Both the position numbers and the translations under genes were made by a program. This document shows, piece after piece, positions 42,436 through 50,683 of a DNA stretch of 64,000 nt. The stretch's first letter is position 1; every line of letters starts with the position of its first letter. Below the pieces are notes generated by a model that did no database searches, had not been told where the DNA came from, and saw only the letters and a list, made by a program, of their open reading frames with translations. The stretch is from Egicoccus sp. AB-alg2. GTDB taxonomy: Bacteria; Actinomycetota; Nitriliruptoria; Nitriliruptorales; Nitriliruptoraceae. The stretch spans positions 62,001-126,000 of the forward strand of contig NZ_JBGUAX010000001.1 in assembly GCF_041821065.1 (NCBI RefSeq), in the 5' to 3' direction.

Positions 42436-42527
42436 CGAGGTGTCCTTGCTCGTCGCCGTGGTGACTGCCGTGCTCGTTGCGCCGGCGGCTTGCGTTGCCG
42501 CCCGCGGTGCGTACAGAATACCGAACG

Positions 42528-43337
42528 ATGAGTTCACTTCACCGAACGCCCGTGTCACCGCCGCTGGTCGGCGGCATCGTCGCACGCACGCTGCCCGTCG
42601 CGGTGGCGGTGGCCGCCTACGGCGTCTCCTTCGGGGTGCTGGCGGTCGCGGCGGGTCTGTCGCCGCTGCTCGCGACGCTGTCCAGCCTGCTGGTCTGTGC
42701 CGGGGGCAGTCAGTTCGCGTTCATCGGCGTGCTCGCCGCCGGTGGCAGCCCGATGACCGGCGCGGTCGGCGGGTTGCTGCTCAACCTGCGTTTCCTCGCC
42801 TTCGGGCTCGCGATGCGACAGCACCTGCCGCGTGACGCGTCGCGGCCACGCCGGCTGGCCGACGCCCACCTCGTCGTCGACGAGACGGTCGCCCTCACGC
42901 TGGCCGGCCCCGACGACCACCGCCCACGCCGTTTCCGGGTGATCGGCGTCACGCTGGTCTCGACCTGGGTGGTGACCACGGCGATCGGCGCCTACGGCGG
43001 CAGCCGGCTGGGCGACCTGGACGCATGGGGCCTGGACGTGGCGTTCCCGGCCGGGTTCGTCGCACTGCTGGCCCCGTGGCTCCGCACGCGCCGCGGGAAG
43101 GTTGCCGCGGCGGTCGGTGGACTCATCGCCCTCGCGTTGACTCCCCTGCTGCCACCGGGCATCCCCGTCGTCGTGGCGGCCGCGGGCGCTGCGCTCGCGC
43201 TCCGGGTCCCGGAGCCGGCTCCCGCGCCCGACACCCGGCCGACGTCGGCGCGCCCGACCGGTACGGCCGACGGCGCCGACACCTCCGCGGACACCGGCCC
43301 CGGCACCGGCGCCGATCCCGGCTCGAAGGAGGGCTGA
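42528..43337 (+). CDS. azlC: Branched-chain amino acid exporter, large subunit AzlC
   Basis: A 269-residue membrane protein from ATG 42528. AAYGVSFGVLAVAAGLSPLL, CAGGSQFAFIGVLAAGG and LLLNLRFLAFGLAMRQHLP are typical AzlC motifs. The last 45 residues are a Pro/Thr/Asp-rich tail not usual for AzlC. No ribosome site is visible before the start, which could mean leaderless translation. With AzlD it exports branched-chain amino acids or analogues. Confidence 0.92.
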   Translation: MSSLHRTPVSPPLVGGIVARTLPVAVAVAAYGVSFGVLAVAAGLSPLLATLSSLLVCAGGSQFAFIGVLAAGGSPMTGAVGGLLLNLRFLAFGLAMRQHLPRDASRPRRLADAHLVVDETVALTLAGPDDHRPRRFRVIGVTLVSTWVVTTAIGAYGGSRLGDLDAWGLDVAFPAGFVALLAPWLRTRRGKVAAAVGGLIALALTPLLPPGIPVVVAAAGAALALRVPEPAPAPDTRPTSARPTGTADGADTSADTGPGTGADPGSKEG

Positions 43338-43338
43338 C

Positions 43339-43647
43339 ATGGTCCTGTTGGCGCTCGCCCTGCTCACGGTCGGGACCTACGCCGCCAAGGCCGCGGGCCT
43401 GCTGGTCGCCACCGACCGGGAACTGCCGCTGGGGCTGCGGCGGGCCGTTGACCTGCTGCCGGCGGCGCTGCTCGCGGCCCTGGTCGTCACCCAGACGGTC
43501 GCCGACGGGCAGGCGCTGCACCTCGACGCCCGCATCGCCGGCGTGGCCGCCGCCGGGCTCGCCGTGTGGCTGCGCGCGCCGTTCGCCGTCGTCGTGGTCG
43601 CCGGCATGGCCACCACCGCCGGGTTGCGCGCGCTCGGCGTCGGCTGA
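43339..43647 (+). CDS. azlD: Branched-chain amino acid exporter, small subunit AzlD
   Basis: A 102-residue protein with four hydrophobic segments, beginning MVLLALALLTVGTYAAKAAG, with LRRAVDLLPAALLAALVVTQ in the middle. Size, position and TAAKAAG-type start fit AzlD. GGAGG precedes the ATG, one base after the azlC stop. Confidence 0.9.
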   Translation: MVLLALALLTVGTYAAKAAGLLVATDRELPLGLRRAVDLLPAALLAALVVTQTVADGQALHLDARIAGVAAAGLAVWLRAPFAVVVVAGMATTAGLRALGVG

Positions 43648-43701
43648 CCACCGCCCCGACCGAGCGTTGTTCCCGAACCGGACCCGCGGGCGTTGGCCGT
43701 G

Positions 43702-44355
43702 TCAGAGCTGGTCGCGGGCGTAGGCGGTCGCCAGGCTGTCCGCGTACTCGTTCCAGCGGTTGCCGGCGTGCGCCTTGATCCAGCGCACGTCCAGCTCCGG
43801 GCGGGCCGAAACGGCCTCGTAGAGCGGGCGCACGAGGTCGAGGTTCTCCACCGGCCCGGTCTTGCGCCGCCACCCGCGTGCCGCCCAGCCCGCGGCCCAC
43901 TCGTTGATGGTCCGTACCGCCAGGTTGGAATCGGAGTAGACGACGGCGGGCGTGCCGGCCGGCACCAGCTCGATGCCGTGCAGCAGGGCGGTGAGCTCCA
44001 TGCGGTTGTTGGTCGTGTGCGGTTCGTGGCCGCGGTCCTGGGCGACCACCTCGCCGTCGACGACGTAGACCGCGCCCCAGCCGCCGGGACCGGGGTTGGG
44101 GCTGGCGGCCCCGTCGGTGAACACCCCGGAATCGGGGCCGCCCGCGTACTTGTCGAGTACCTCGGCGAGCGTCAGCTGCTCCTCGCCGGCCAGGGCGGCG
44201 GCATCGCGCGACCCACTGCGGGTGCGCGTGCGGCCGCCGCGGTAGCAGCGGGGGCACTCCTTCGGCGTCCAGCCCGGATAGCGGGCCAGGAGGTCGGGCG
44301 ACGGGGTGAACGTCTGCCCGCAGGAGGCACAGGTCAGCGGCGTGGTGTCGGACAT
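43702..44355 (-). CDS. rnhA: Ribonuclease H with N-terminal zinc ribbon
   Basis: A 217-residue protein. Residues about 7-40 hold two Cys pairs (CASCGQTF and ECPRCYRG), a likely zinc ribbon. From about residue 70 there is a type I RNase H domain with the acidic active-site residues in VFTDGAASPNPGPGGWG, NNRMELTALLHGIE, VVYSDSNLAV and the last in HAGNRWNEYADSLA. It removes RNA from RNA-DNA hybrids. The zinc part is not found in E. coli RNase HI and may help substrate binding. Confidence 0.88.
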   Translation of the reverse strand: MSDTTPLTCASCGQTFTPSPDLLARYPGWTPKECPRCYRGGRTRTRSGSRDAAALAGEEQLTLAEVLDKYAGGPDSGVFTDGAASPNPGPGGWGAVYVVDGEVVAQDRGHEPHTTNNRMELTALLHGIELVPAGTPAVVYSDSNLAVRTINEWAAGWAARGWRRKTGPVENLDLVRPLYEAVSARPELDVRWIKAHAGNRWNEYADSLATAYARDQL

Positions 44356-44416
44356 GACGCGCGAGCCTACTGGCCTGCGCGCCACCCCCGGACGCCGCGA
44401 GGCGGTCTCCGGATGC

Positions 44417-44680
44417 CTAGAGCCGGTGCTCGGCGAGGACGAGCCGCGAGCCGAACACGTCCTTGGTGTAGCGGCTGGGCGAACCACGGTCGATGAGGAA
44501 CTCGGCCGGGTCGGCCTCCAGGTCGAAACCGACGGTCATCGCGCAGTGGTCGCAGCGGTACTTGCCCAACCCGACCATGCCGCCGATGAGGTGCTGCTCA
44601 CCGTCACAGCGCGTGCACGAACGGCGGGACGGCACGTCGGCGAGGGCCGTGCCGCCTGCGGGAAACCTGGTCTCGTCCAT
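44417..44680 (-). CDS. Small zinc-ribbon protein, 87 aa
   Basis: The protein has CTRCDGEQHLIGGMVGLGKY followed by RCDHCAM, a four-Cys zinc ribbon, then an acidic helix and a basic tail. Size and architecture suggest a small metal-binding cytoplasmic protein; the function is unknown. It lies on the same strand as and just upstream of the RNase H gene, which also carries a zinc ribbon. Confidence 0.65.
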   Translation of the reverse strand: MDETRFPAGGTALADVPSRRSCTRCDGEQHLIGGMVGLGKYRCDHCAMTVGFDLEADPAEFLIDRGSPSRYTKDVFGSRLVLAEHRL

Positions 44681-44775
44681 GGCGTCAGCCTACCTGCCGT
44701 CCCGGGTCCGCCGCGGCACGTGTCCCCCGTGACCGCGTCGTCCCAACCTACTATCGCTGTCGGAAACGGTACTGC

Positions 44776-45984
44776 TCAACGCCCGTCCGTGCGGCCATCT
44801 CGTGTGACGAGCACGCGGCCGCCCGCGTCCGTGCGCACCACCTCGAGCCGCCACCCGCGAGGCCCTCGCGGGGGCCGACCCAGCGCCCGCCACCAGGCGG
44901 CGACGTCGATCTCCATGCCGTGGGTGGCGATCTCCACCTCGTCCACGTCGACGCTCCGCAGCCAGGCCCGCACGGCCTTGGGGCGCACCGGCAGCACGGC
45001 GTGGATCTGCGACGCCCGGTACCACGGGCTCGGCGAGGGCGGCTCGTCGAGGGTCAGCAGCGCCCGTGCGTCCGCGAGCCGCCGGGCGCCGACCTCGGCA
45101 CCGATCGTGTCGTGCAGGCGTGCCCGCACCGCGGCCGGCGCCACCCGCAGCAGCACCGCACCGGGCGCACCGACCGGCAGGCGGGTGCGCGGCGCGTCGG
45201 CCGGGCGGGTCCGGGTCACGCCCGATGGCAGCAGCGTCGCCCGCGCGCCGACCCCCGGCGTGCGCAAGGCTGCCGTCCACACGATCGACTCGCGCAACTC
45301 GCCCTCGACCTGGACGAACTCCAGCTCCGCGTCGCCGGGCAGGTCCGGGTCGGCGAGGTCGACGGCCGGCGAGAGCACCACGCCGCCGCCGCGTGCGTGG
45401 GACTGCGCCGCCAGCAGCGCCCCGACCGGCGGGAGGTGCTCGGCCAGTCGACGCACCCGACGCCCGTCGCGGCGACGGCCGGGGTCGGCGTGGAACACCG
45501 CGTCGTCCGGCACGGCGACGTGGAGCGCGTCCGCGCAGCACGTCCCCACCTCCAGCCCCAGCTGTCGCGCGTTGTGCCCGAGCAGGACGAGCCGGGCCTC
45601 GTCGAGATCGACGGCGGTCACCTCGGCGCCGTGGGCGGCCGCGGCGAAGGCGTCGCCACCGAGCCCGGCACACAGGTCCCACACGGCGCCGCTGCCCAGC
45701 CGGCGGGTCCGCCAGTCGCTGACCGTGGGGTCGCTGGCCTGTTCGAGTCCCTCGCGCGTGAACAGCAGCCGGTCGGCCTGCGGCCACCGTGCCCGTGCCC
45801 GCCGTCGGGCCACGGCCGCGGCCACGACCGCCGACGACGCCGCCGGCGACAGACCGGTCCGGCGCAGACGCGTGACGACCGCGAGCTCGGCCTCGCCGGC
45901 GTCCAGCGCCGCCGTCACGTCGTCGACGTGAGGCGTGCCGTCGGTGACGAGCCACCGGGCGGTGGCGGCGTCGAGCGTGTCCAC
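44776..45984 (-). CDS. THUMP-like class I methyltransferase
   Basis: A 402-residue protein starting with GTG after AGAGGGA. The methyltransferase core shows VWDLCAGLGGDAFAAAAHGA (motif I), VTAVDLDEARLVLLGHNARQ (motif II) and DAVFHADPGRRRDGRR, a DPxR active-site-like block. The C-terminal region (HDTIGAEVGARRLADARALL; AVRAWLRSVDVDEVEIATHG) is the THUMP-like domain of this actinobacterial family. RNA is a likely substrate but unproven. Confidence 0.82.
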   Translation of the reverse strand: MDTLDAATARWLVTDGTPHVDDVTAALDAGEAELAVVTRLRRTGLSPAASSAVVAAAVARRRARARWPQADRLLFTREGLEQASDPTVSDWRTRRLGSGAVWDLCAGLGGDAFAAAAHGAEVTAVDLDEARLVLLGHNARQLGLEVGTCCADALHVAVPDDAVFHADPGRRRDGRRVRRLAEHLPPVGALLAAQSHARGGGVVLSPAVDLADPDLPGDAELEFVQVEGELRESIVWTAALRTPGVGARATLLPSGVTRTRPADAPRTRLPVGAPGAVLLRVAPAAVRARLHDTIGAEVGARRLADARALLTLDEPPSPSPWYRASQIHAVLPVRPKAVRAWLRSVDVDEVEIATHGMEIDVAAWWRALGRPPRGPRGWRLEVVRTDAGGRVLVTRDGRTDGR

Positions 45985-46146
45985 GGGTCGTCGGATCCCT
46001 CTTCGGCGTCGCCAGCGGTCGCGTGCGCGGGCAGCGGCTTCGACAGGATGGCGGGAGGTACTAGGAGGTTTGCACAGGTTTCTCTACAGTTTCGCGCCGT
46101 GTACCGCCGTGGGGTGGTACGGCACCCGATGGGAGGCACGAACCCG

Positions 46147-46500
46147 ATGGCACCTGCCAAGAAGGCCGCGAAGTCGACCGCCAAGAAGACGGCGGCGAAG
46201 AAGACGGCCGCGAAGAAGACGGCGGCCAAGAAGACCGCGAGCAAGAAGACCGCCAAGAAGACGGCGGCCAAGAAGACCGCGGGCAAGAAGACCGCCAAGA
46301 AGACCGCTGCCAGCTCGGCAGGCGCCCGCGAGAACGTGATCGTCACGTCGAAGCTGCGCGAGGCGGTCCGCTCGCACGACGTGCGCATGTCCTCGGACCT
46401 GGTCGAGGCCCTCAACGAGCAGGTCCACGAGCTGCTCGCCAAGGCCGTCGACCGGGCCAAGGGCAACGGTCGCGGCACCGTTCGCGCGAACGACCTGTAG
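46147..46500 (+). CDS. Lysine-rich H1-like tail fused to a bacterial histone fold
   Basis: A 117-residue protein; ATG 46147 lies 11 bases after GGGAGG (an ATG at 46129 would overlap that site). Residues 4-56 are about ten KKTA/KKTAA units, as in H1-like and HupB tails. Residues 63-117 read as a histone fold: helix 1 SKLREAVRSHD, loop VRMS, helix 2 SDLVEALNEQVHELLAKAVD continuing RAKGNG, then RGTVRANDL. This aligns with archaeal histones (RVSDDA...LARHAGRKTIKAEDI), keeping the Arg-x-Thr pair and the Asp of the third helix, though the last helix is short, as in known bacterial histones. It should bind and compact DNA. It is not HU: the HU arm motif is absent. A strong terminator follows. Confidence 0.8.
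   Translation: MAPAKKAAKSTAKKTAAKKTAAKKTAAKKTASKKTAKKTAAKKTAGKKTAKKTAASSAGARENVIVTSKLREAVRSHDVRMSSDLVEALNEQVHELLAKAVDRAKGNGRGTVRANDL
46156..46314 (+). repeat. Tandem coding repeat of the KKTA tail
   Basis: Short imperfect tandem units of 12-15 bases (AAGAAGACGGCGGCC-like) encode the lysine tail. The units differ at third positions (GCG/GCC, ACG/ACC), so they are not freshly copied. Such tracts are prone to length change. Confidence 0.8.
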
Positions 46501-46516
46501 TCACCCGCGAAACGGC

Positions 46517-46558
46517 GACGGCGGTGGTGCGGGCCCCTGGGCTCGCACCACCGCCGTC
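46517..46558 (+). terminator. Strong intrinsic terminator after the histone-like gene
   Basis: GACGGCGGTGGTGCG pairs perfectly with CGCACCACCGCCGTC (15 bp) around a 12-base loop, followed by TCTGT. It begins 17 bases after the stop. Confidence 0.85.
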
Positions 46559-46629
46559 TCTGTCCCCGCTTGCGGGGACGAGGCGCAGGTGACCGAAGTC
46601 CGCCGGCCCTCCCCCGCTACGGTGACGCC

Positions 46630-47532
46630 ATGAGACTTCTTCGACTCGACGACGACGCGCCGGACCTCGGTCCCGACCCCGTACTCGTGCTCTCGCTCGA
46701 CGGGTGGACCGACGCCGGCGAGGGCGGCACGGCCGCCGCCGACGCGCTGCGCGGCACCGCCCATCCCGTGCCGTTGGGCACGTTCGACGGCGACGCGCTC
46801 TACGACTACCGCGACCGTCGGCCGCAGCTGGCCATCGACCGCGGCATGCTCGCCCAGCCGGTCTGGCCGGAGCTCACGCTCGAAGCGCTGCGTCCGACCA
46901 GCGGACCGGCCCTGCTGCTGGTGACCGGCGCCGAACCGGACCTGTCGTGGCAGCAGCTGGGCCGTGACCTGCTCGAGCTGGCCAACCGCTTCGGTGCCAC
47001 CCGCTACGTCGGTCTCGGCGCCGTGCCCGGACCGATCCCCCACACCCGGCCGGTGCAGATCCTGGCGACCTCCAGCGACCCGCAACTGCTGGAGCGCATC
47101 GGCCGGCCGCACGAGCAGCTCGTGGTCCCCTCGTCGTGCCAGTCGGCGATGGAGGCGCTGCTCGCGGCCGGGGGCCTGACGACGCTGGGACTGTGGGCGC
47201 GGATCCCGCACTACATCGCGGGCGAGTACCCGGAGGCGGCGCGCGCCTTGCTGGAACGGTTCACGGGTTACCTCGGCACGCCCGTGGACCTCACCCCCTT
47301 CGACGAGGCGGTGACCGACAACCGCGCCAAGCTCGACCTCGCCGCGGCCTCGTCCGACGAGGTCACCGAGCACGTCCGCCAGCTCGAGCGGCTCTACGAC
47401 GCCGAACTGGAGGCCGAACGGCTGGCCGACGGCAACGGTGCCGGGGGCGCCGACTTCACCGAGGCGCAGGTCCCCTCCGCCGACGACCTCGCCGCGGAGA
47501 TCGAGCGGTTCCTGCGCGGTCGCACGGAGTAG
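46630..47532 (+). CDS. PAC2-family protein
   Basis: A 300-residue protein of the PAC2 (proteasome assembly chaperone 2-like) family: VLVLSLDGWTDAGEGGTAAA near the N-terminus, LLVTGAEPDLSWQQLGRDLL, YVGLGAVPGPIPHTRPVQIL and LGLWARIPHYIAGEYPEAAR. The C-terminal 60 residues are charged helix. Actinobacterial PAC2 proteins are of unknown function, though linked by homology to proteasome assembly. Only a weak ribosome site is seen. Confidence 0.88.
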   Translation: MRLLRLDDDAPDLGPDPVLVLSLDGWTDAGEGGTAAADALRGTAHPVPLGTFDGDALYDYRDRRPQLAIDRGMLAQPVWPELTLEALRPTSGPALLLVTGAEPDLSWQQLGRDLLELANRFGATRYVGLGAVPGPIPHTRPVQILATSSDPQLLERIGRPHEQLVVPSSCQSAMEALLAAGGLTTLGLWARIPHYIAGEYPEAARALLERFTGYLGTPVDLTPFDEAVTDNRAKLDLAAASSDEVTEHVRQLERLYDAELEAERLADGNGAGGADFTEAQVPSADDLAAEIERFLRGRTE

Positions 47533-47547
47533 CGCGACGTGGACACA

Positions 47548-47573
47548 CGGCCGGGCCCGCGCGGGCCCGGCCG
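47548..47573. terminator. Perfect 26-base palindrome, bidirectional terminator
   Basis: The palindrome CGGCCGGGCCCGC and its reverse complement lie between the convergent PAC2 gene (stop 47532) and aldehyde dehydrogenase gene (stop 47591). Confidence 0.65.
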
Positions 47574-47590
47574 GTGTCGTCCACGGTGTC

Positions 47591-49141
47591 TCAGATGGTG
47601 AAGTGGAGGTCGGCCTCGATCTCGGCGACGTCCATCTGCGCCTTCTGCAGCTTGCCGCTGTAGTCCCAGTTGAGGCTCTGCCAGCGGGTCACCTGGTCCA
47701 GCATCCAGATGCCCGATTGCCGGGCGCCGTTGCCGGACTTGCCGTTGCCGCCGAAGGGCAGGTGTGCCTCGGCACCCGAGGTGGAGTTGTTGACGCTGAC
47801 CATGCCGGCCGAGACCTGCTCGCGGAACCGGAAGGCCGACTTCGGGTCGCGGGTGTAGATCGCCGACGACAGCCCGTAGCCGTGTCCGTTCGCGAGGGCG
47901 ATGGCCTCGTCGAAGTCGTCGAAGCTGGCCACCGGCACGATCGGCCCGAACGTCTCGTTCTGGTAGAGCGCGTCGTCGGCCGTGACGCCGTCGACGATGA
48001 CGGGGTGCTCGAAGATGCCCCGCGCCGGGTCGCCGACGAAGCCCTCGCGCGGGTTGTCGGCCGTGATGCGCCCGAGCGCCTGCGAGCCCGACGTGCGGTG
48101 ATGCGGCTGGATGTGCTCGAGCCAGTTCTCGAACCCGTCGGCGAACTTCTGCGAGATCATCGGGCCGTAGAGCACCGACTGGAACGGGTCGCCGACCGGG
48201 GCCCCCTCGACCGCCGCGGTGAAGCGACGCAGGAAGTCGTCGTGGACGGACTCGTGGACGATGGCGACACCCAGCGAGGTGCAGCGCTGGCCGGCCGTGC
48301 CGAAGCCGGAGAACAGCGCCCCCTCGACGGCGAGGTCCAGGTCGGCGTCGGGCATCACGACCAGCGGGTTCTTGCCGCCGAGCTCCAGGGTCGGGGTGAC
48401 CAGGTGCCGGCCGCACAGGGCGGCGATGTCGCGGCCGACGGTCGACGAACCGGTGAACCCGACCTTCTGCAGCAGACCGGCCTCCAGGGCCCGCTCGAGA
48501 CCGGCCGCGGTCTCCTGCCCGTCGGTCACCACCAGCTGCACGACGCCGGCCGGGATGCCGGCCGCCTCGATGCAGCGCACGAACGCCTCGGCGATGGCCG
48601 GGGCGTACTCGGCCGGCTTCCACACGGCGGCGTTGCCCGCCACCAGGGCCGGGACCAGATACCAGGACGGCACCGCGATCGGGAAGTTGCCGGCCGTGAT
48701 GACGGCCATCGTCCCGACCGGCTCACGGAAGGTGAACAGCTGCTTGTCGGGCATCTCGCTGGGGACGGTCTGGCCGTACAGGCGCCGGCCCTCGGAGGCG
48801 AAGAACACGCAGGTGTCGATGACCTCCTGCACCTCGCCCAGCGCCTCGGTGTAGGGCTTGCCGATCTCGCGGGTGACCAGCCGTGCCAACGCCTCCTTGT
48901 TGTTGGCGATGATGCGGCCGAGGTCGCCGATCGCGACCCCGCGGATGGGCGCGGGCACGGCGGCCCAGGCGGCCTGCGCCGCGCGGGCGGCCTCGGCCGC
49001 ACGCACGAAGGTGTCGGCATCGCCCAGCGACACGCGTGCGACGAGGTCGTCGAGGTCGGCCGGGTTGCGCAGCTCCACCGTCCGGCCGCCCTCGATGGGC
49101 TTGCCGTCGATGCGTGAGCTCAGTTCCTGCACGTCTGCCAT
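47591..49141 (-). CDS. Aldehyde dehydrogenase, probably 2-aminoadipate-6-semialdehyde dehydrogenase
   Basis: A 516-residue NAD(P)-dependent aldehyde dehydrogenase. It has ITAGNFPIAVPSWYLVPALV, VGFTGSSTVGRD for cofactor binding, the general base Glu in LELGGKNPLVV, the nucleophile Cys287 in FGTAGQRCTSLG and NETFGPIVPV near the C-terminal third. Directly upstream is the lysine 6-aminotransferase gene, so the substrate is most likely 2-aminoadipate 6-semialdehyde (in balance with piperideine-6-carboxylate), giving 2-aminoadipate. Succinate semialdehyde is an alternative by homology. AAAGG lies nine bases before the ATG. Confidence 0.88.
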   Translation of the reverse strand: MADVQELSSRIDGKPIEGGRTVELRNPADLDDLVARVSLGDADTFVRAAEAARAAQAAWAAVPAPIRGVAIGDLGRIIANNKEALARLVTREIGKPYTEALGEVQEVIDTCVFFASEGRRLYGQTVPSEMPDKQLFTFREPVGTMAVITAGNFPIAVPSWYLVPALVAGNAAVWKPAEYAPAIAEAFVRCIEAAGIPAGVVQLVVTDGQETAAGLERALEAGLLQKVGFTGSSTVGRDIAALCGRHLVTPTLELGGKNPLVVMPDADLDLAVEGALFSGFGTAGQRCTSLGVAIVHESVHDDFLRRFTAAVEGAPVGDPFQSVLYGPMISQKFADGFENWLEHIQPHHRTSGSQALGRITADNPREGFVGDPARGIFEHPVIVDGVTADDALYQNETFGPIVPVASFDDFDEAIALANGHGYGLSSAIYTRDPKSAFRFREQVSAGMVSVNNSTSGAEAHLPFGGNGKSGNGARQSGIWMLDQVTRWQSLNWDYSGKLQKAQMDVAEIEADLHFTI

Positions 49142-49184
49142 GTCGGGAGGCCTTTCGGGCGGGCCGGCGCGTCCTGGCGCCGGC

Positions 49185-50501
49185 TCAGGCGGTCAGGGAG
49201 GTCAGCACCCGGTCGAGGGCCGCGACGCCCTCCTCCAGGTCCTCCTCCGTGACGGTGAGGGTGGGGCGGAACCGCACGCTGTTGGTGCCGCAGCCGAGCA
49301 GGAACACCTGCTCGTCCGTGAACATGCGCGCGGTGACGGCGTCACGCAAGTCCGCGTCGGGCAGGTCCAGCGCGCACATCAGCCCGCGACCGCGGACACC
49401 GCTGACGATCCGGTGGCGGCCGGCCAGCTCGTGCAGGCGGCCGAGCAGCACCTCGCCGAGTTTGGCGGCCCGCTCGACCAGCCCCTCGCGCTCGATCGCC
49501 TCCAGCATGACGGTGGCGCGCACGATGTCGCTGAGCCCGCCGCCGAAGGTCGAGTTGATCCGCGACGAGGTCTGGAACACGTGGCCGGGCACCTCGTCGA
49601 GGCGGCCGCCGGCCATGATCCCGCACACGTGGGTCTTCTTGCCGAAGGCCACCACGTCGGGCTGCAGCCCCAGTTGCTGGTAGGCCCAGGCGGTGCCGGT
49701 GAGTCCGACGCCGGTCTGCACCTCGTCGCACACGAACAGTGCGTCGTGCTCGTGGGCCAGCGCCTGCAGTTCCTGCAGGAAGCGGGGTGAGAGGTGGCGG
49801 TCGCCGCCCTCCCCCTGGATCGGCTCCACCAGCACGCAGGCGATGTCGTGGGCGTTGGCCGTGAAGGCGTCGCGGGCCTGTCGGAGGGCGACGTCCTCGG
49901 CGGCGAGGTTGGCGTCGGCGTTGGCCTCCAGCGGAAAGGCCAGGGCCGGCGTGTCGATGCGGGGCCAGGCGAACTTCGGGAACCGCGCGACCTTGTTGGG
50001 GTCGGTGTTGGTGAGGCTCATCGTGTAGCCGGTGCGGCCGTGGAACGCACCGGTCAGGTGCAGCACCTGCATCCCGAGCGCCGGGTCGCGTCCAGCGGCC
50101 TCGTTGAAGCGCGACTTCCAGTCGAACGCCGTCTTGATGGCGTTCTCCACTGCCAGCCCACCCCCCTCGACGAGGAACAGGTACGGCAGCGCCGGGTCGC
50201 CCAGCACGCGCGAGAACGCGTCCACGAAGGCAGCCAGCTCGACGGTGTACACGTCGGAGTTGGACGGCTTGTGCGAGGCGGCGCGCGCCAGCGCGGTCTG
50301 CGTCTGCGGGTCGGTGATGGCCGGGTGGTTCATGCCCAGCGCGTTGGACGCGAAGAACGTGAACAGGTCGAGGTAGGGGGTCCCGGTCCGGGCGTCGACC
50401 AGCCGCGACCCGGCGCTGGCGTCGAGGTCGAGCACGAAGTCGTACCCGTCGACGAGCAGGTGGTCGCGCAGGACGTCCTGCACGCGCGCCGGCGTGATCA
50501 T
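49185..50501 (-). CDS. lat: L-lysine 6-transaminase
   Basis: A 438-residue class III PLP aminotransferase. MITPARVQDVLRDHLLVDGY at the start, NALGMNHPAI, LHLTGAFHGRTGYTMSLTNT, LVEPIQGEGGDRHLSP, DEVQTGVGLTGT and the PLP Lys in VVAFGKKTHVCG match the actinobacterial Lat family closely. It moves the epsilon-amino group of lysine to 2-oxoglutarate, giving 2-aminoadipate semialdehyde. In some actinobacteria this step feeds beta-lactam or ectoine-like metabolism; here the dehydrogenase follows after 43 bases. GGAGAAGG precedes the ATG. Confidence 0.93.
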   Translation of the reverse strand: MITPARVQDVLRDHLLVDGYDFVLDLDASAGSRLVDARTGTPYLDLFTFFASNALGMNHPAITDPQTQTALARAASHKPSNSDVYTVELAAFVDAFSRVLGDPALPYLFLVEGGGLAVENAIKTAFDWKSRFNEAAGRDPALGMQVLHLTGAFHGRTGYTMSLTNTDPNKVARFPKFAWPRIDTPALAFPLEANADANLAAEDVALRQARDAFTANAHDIACVLVEPIQGEGGDRHLSPRFLQELQALAHEHDALFVCDEVQTGVGLTGTAWAYQQLGLQPDVVAFGKKTHVCGIMAGGRLDEVPGHVFQTSSRINSTFGGGLSDIVRATVMLEAIEREGLVERAAKLGEVLLGRLHELAGRHRIVSGVRGRGLMCALDLPDADLRDAVTARMFTDEQVFLLGCGTNSVRFRPTLTVTEEDLEEGVAALDRVLTSLTA

Positions 50502-50651
50502 CCGCAGTTCCTTCTCCCTGGAGTGGCGCGAACGCTAGACCGGCAGGGCGCGCACCATGAGCACGCGAGCGGGCCCGACCGATAGGCGCACGTGGTTTGC
50601 CCCCCGCCGTCGACGGCCGCACTCGTCGCGGGCGGAACGGCACGTTACTCT

Positions 50652-50665
50652 ACCGACCAGACGGT
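50652..50665. promoter_or_regulatory. TetR-type operator candidate
   Basis: ACCG-ACCAGA-CGGT is an inverted repeat of the form commonly bound by TetR-family repressors. It lies between the divergent lat and tetR genes, about 20 bases before the TetR start and inside the less GC-rich promoter patch. Confidence 0.45.
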
Positions 50666-50683
50666 TCAGTAATCGAGGTCTTC

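Noticed and set aside
46156-46314. Tandem repeat as a possible CRISPR or satellite
   Set aside because: The units are short, contiguous, in frame and encode KKTA; there are no spacers.
45915-46478. Hydrophobic minus-strand frame with AVFLAAVFL repeats
   Set aside because: It is the exact antisense of the KKTA repeat tract, so its repeats are a by-product of the lysine tail.
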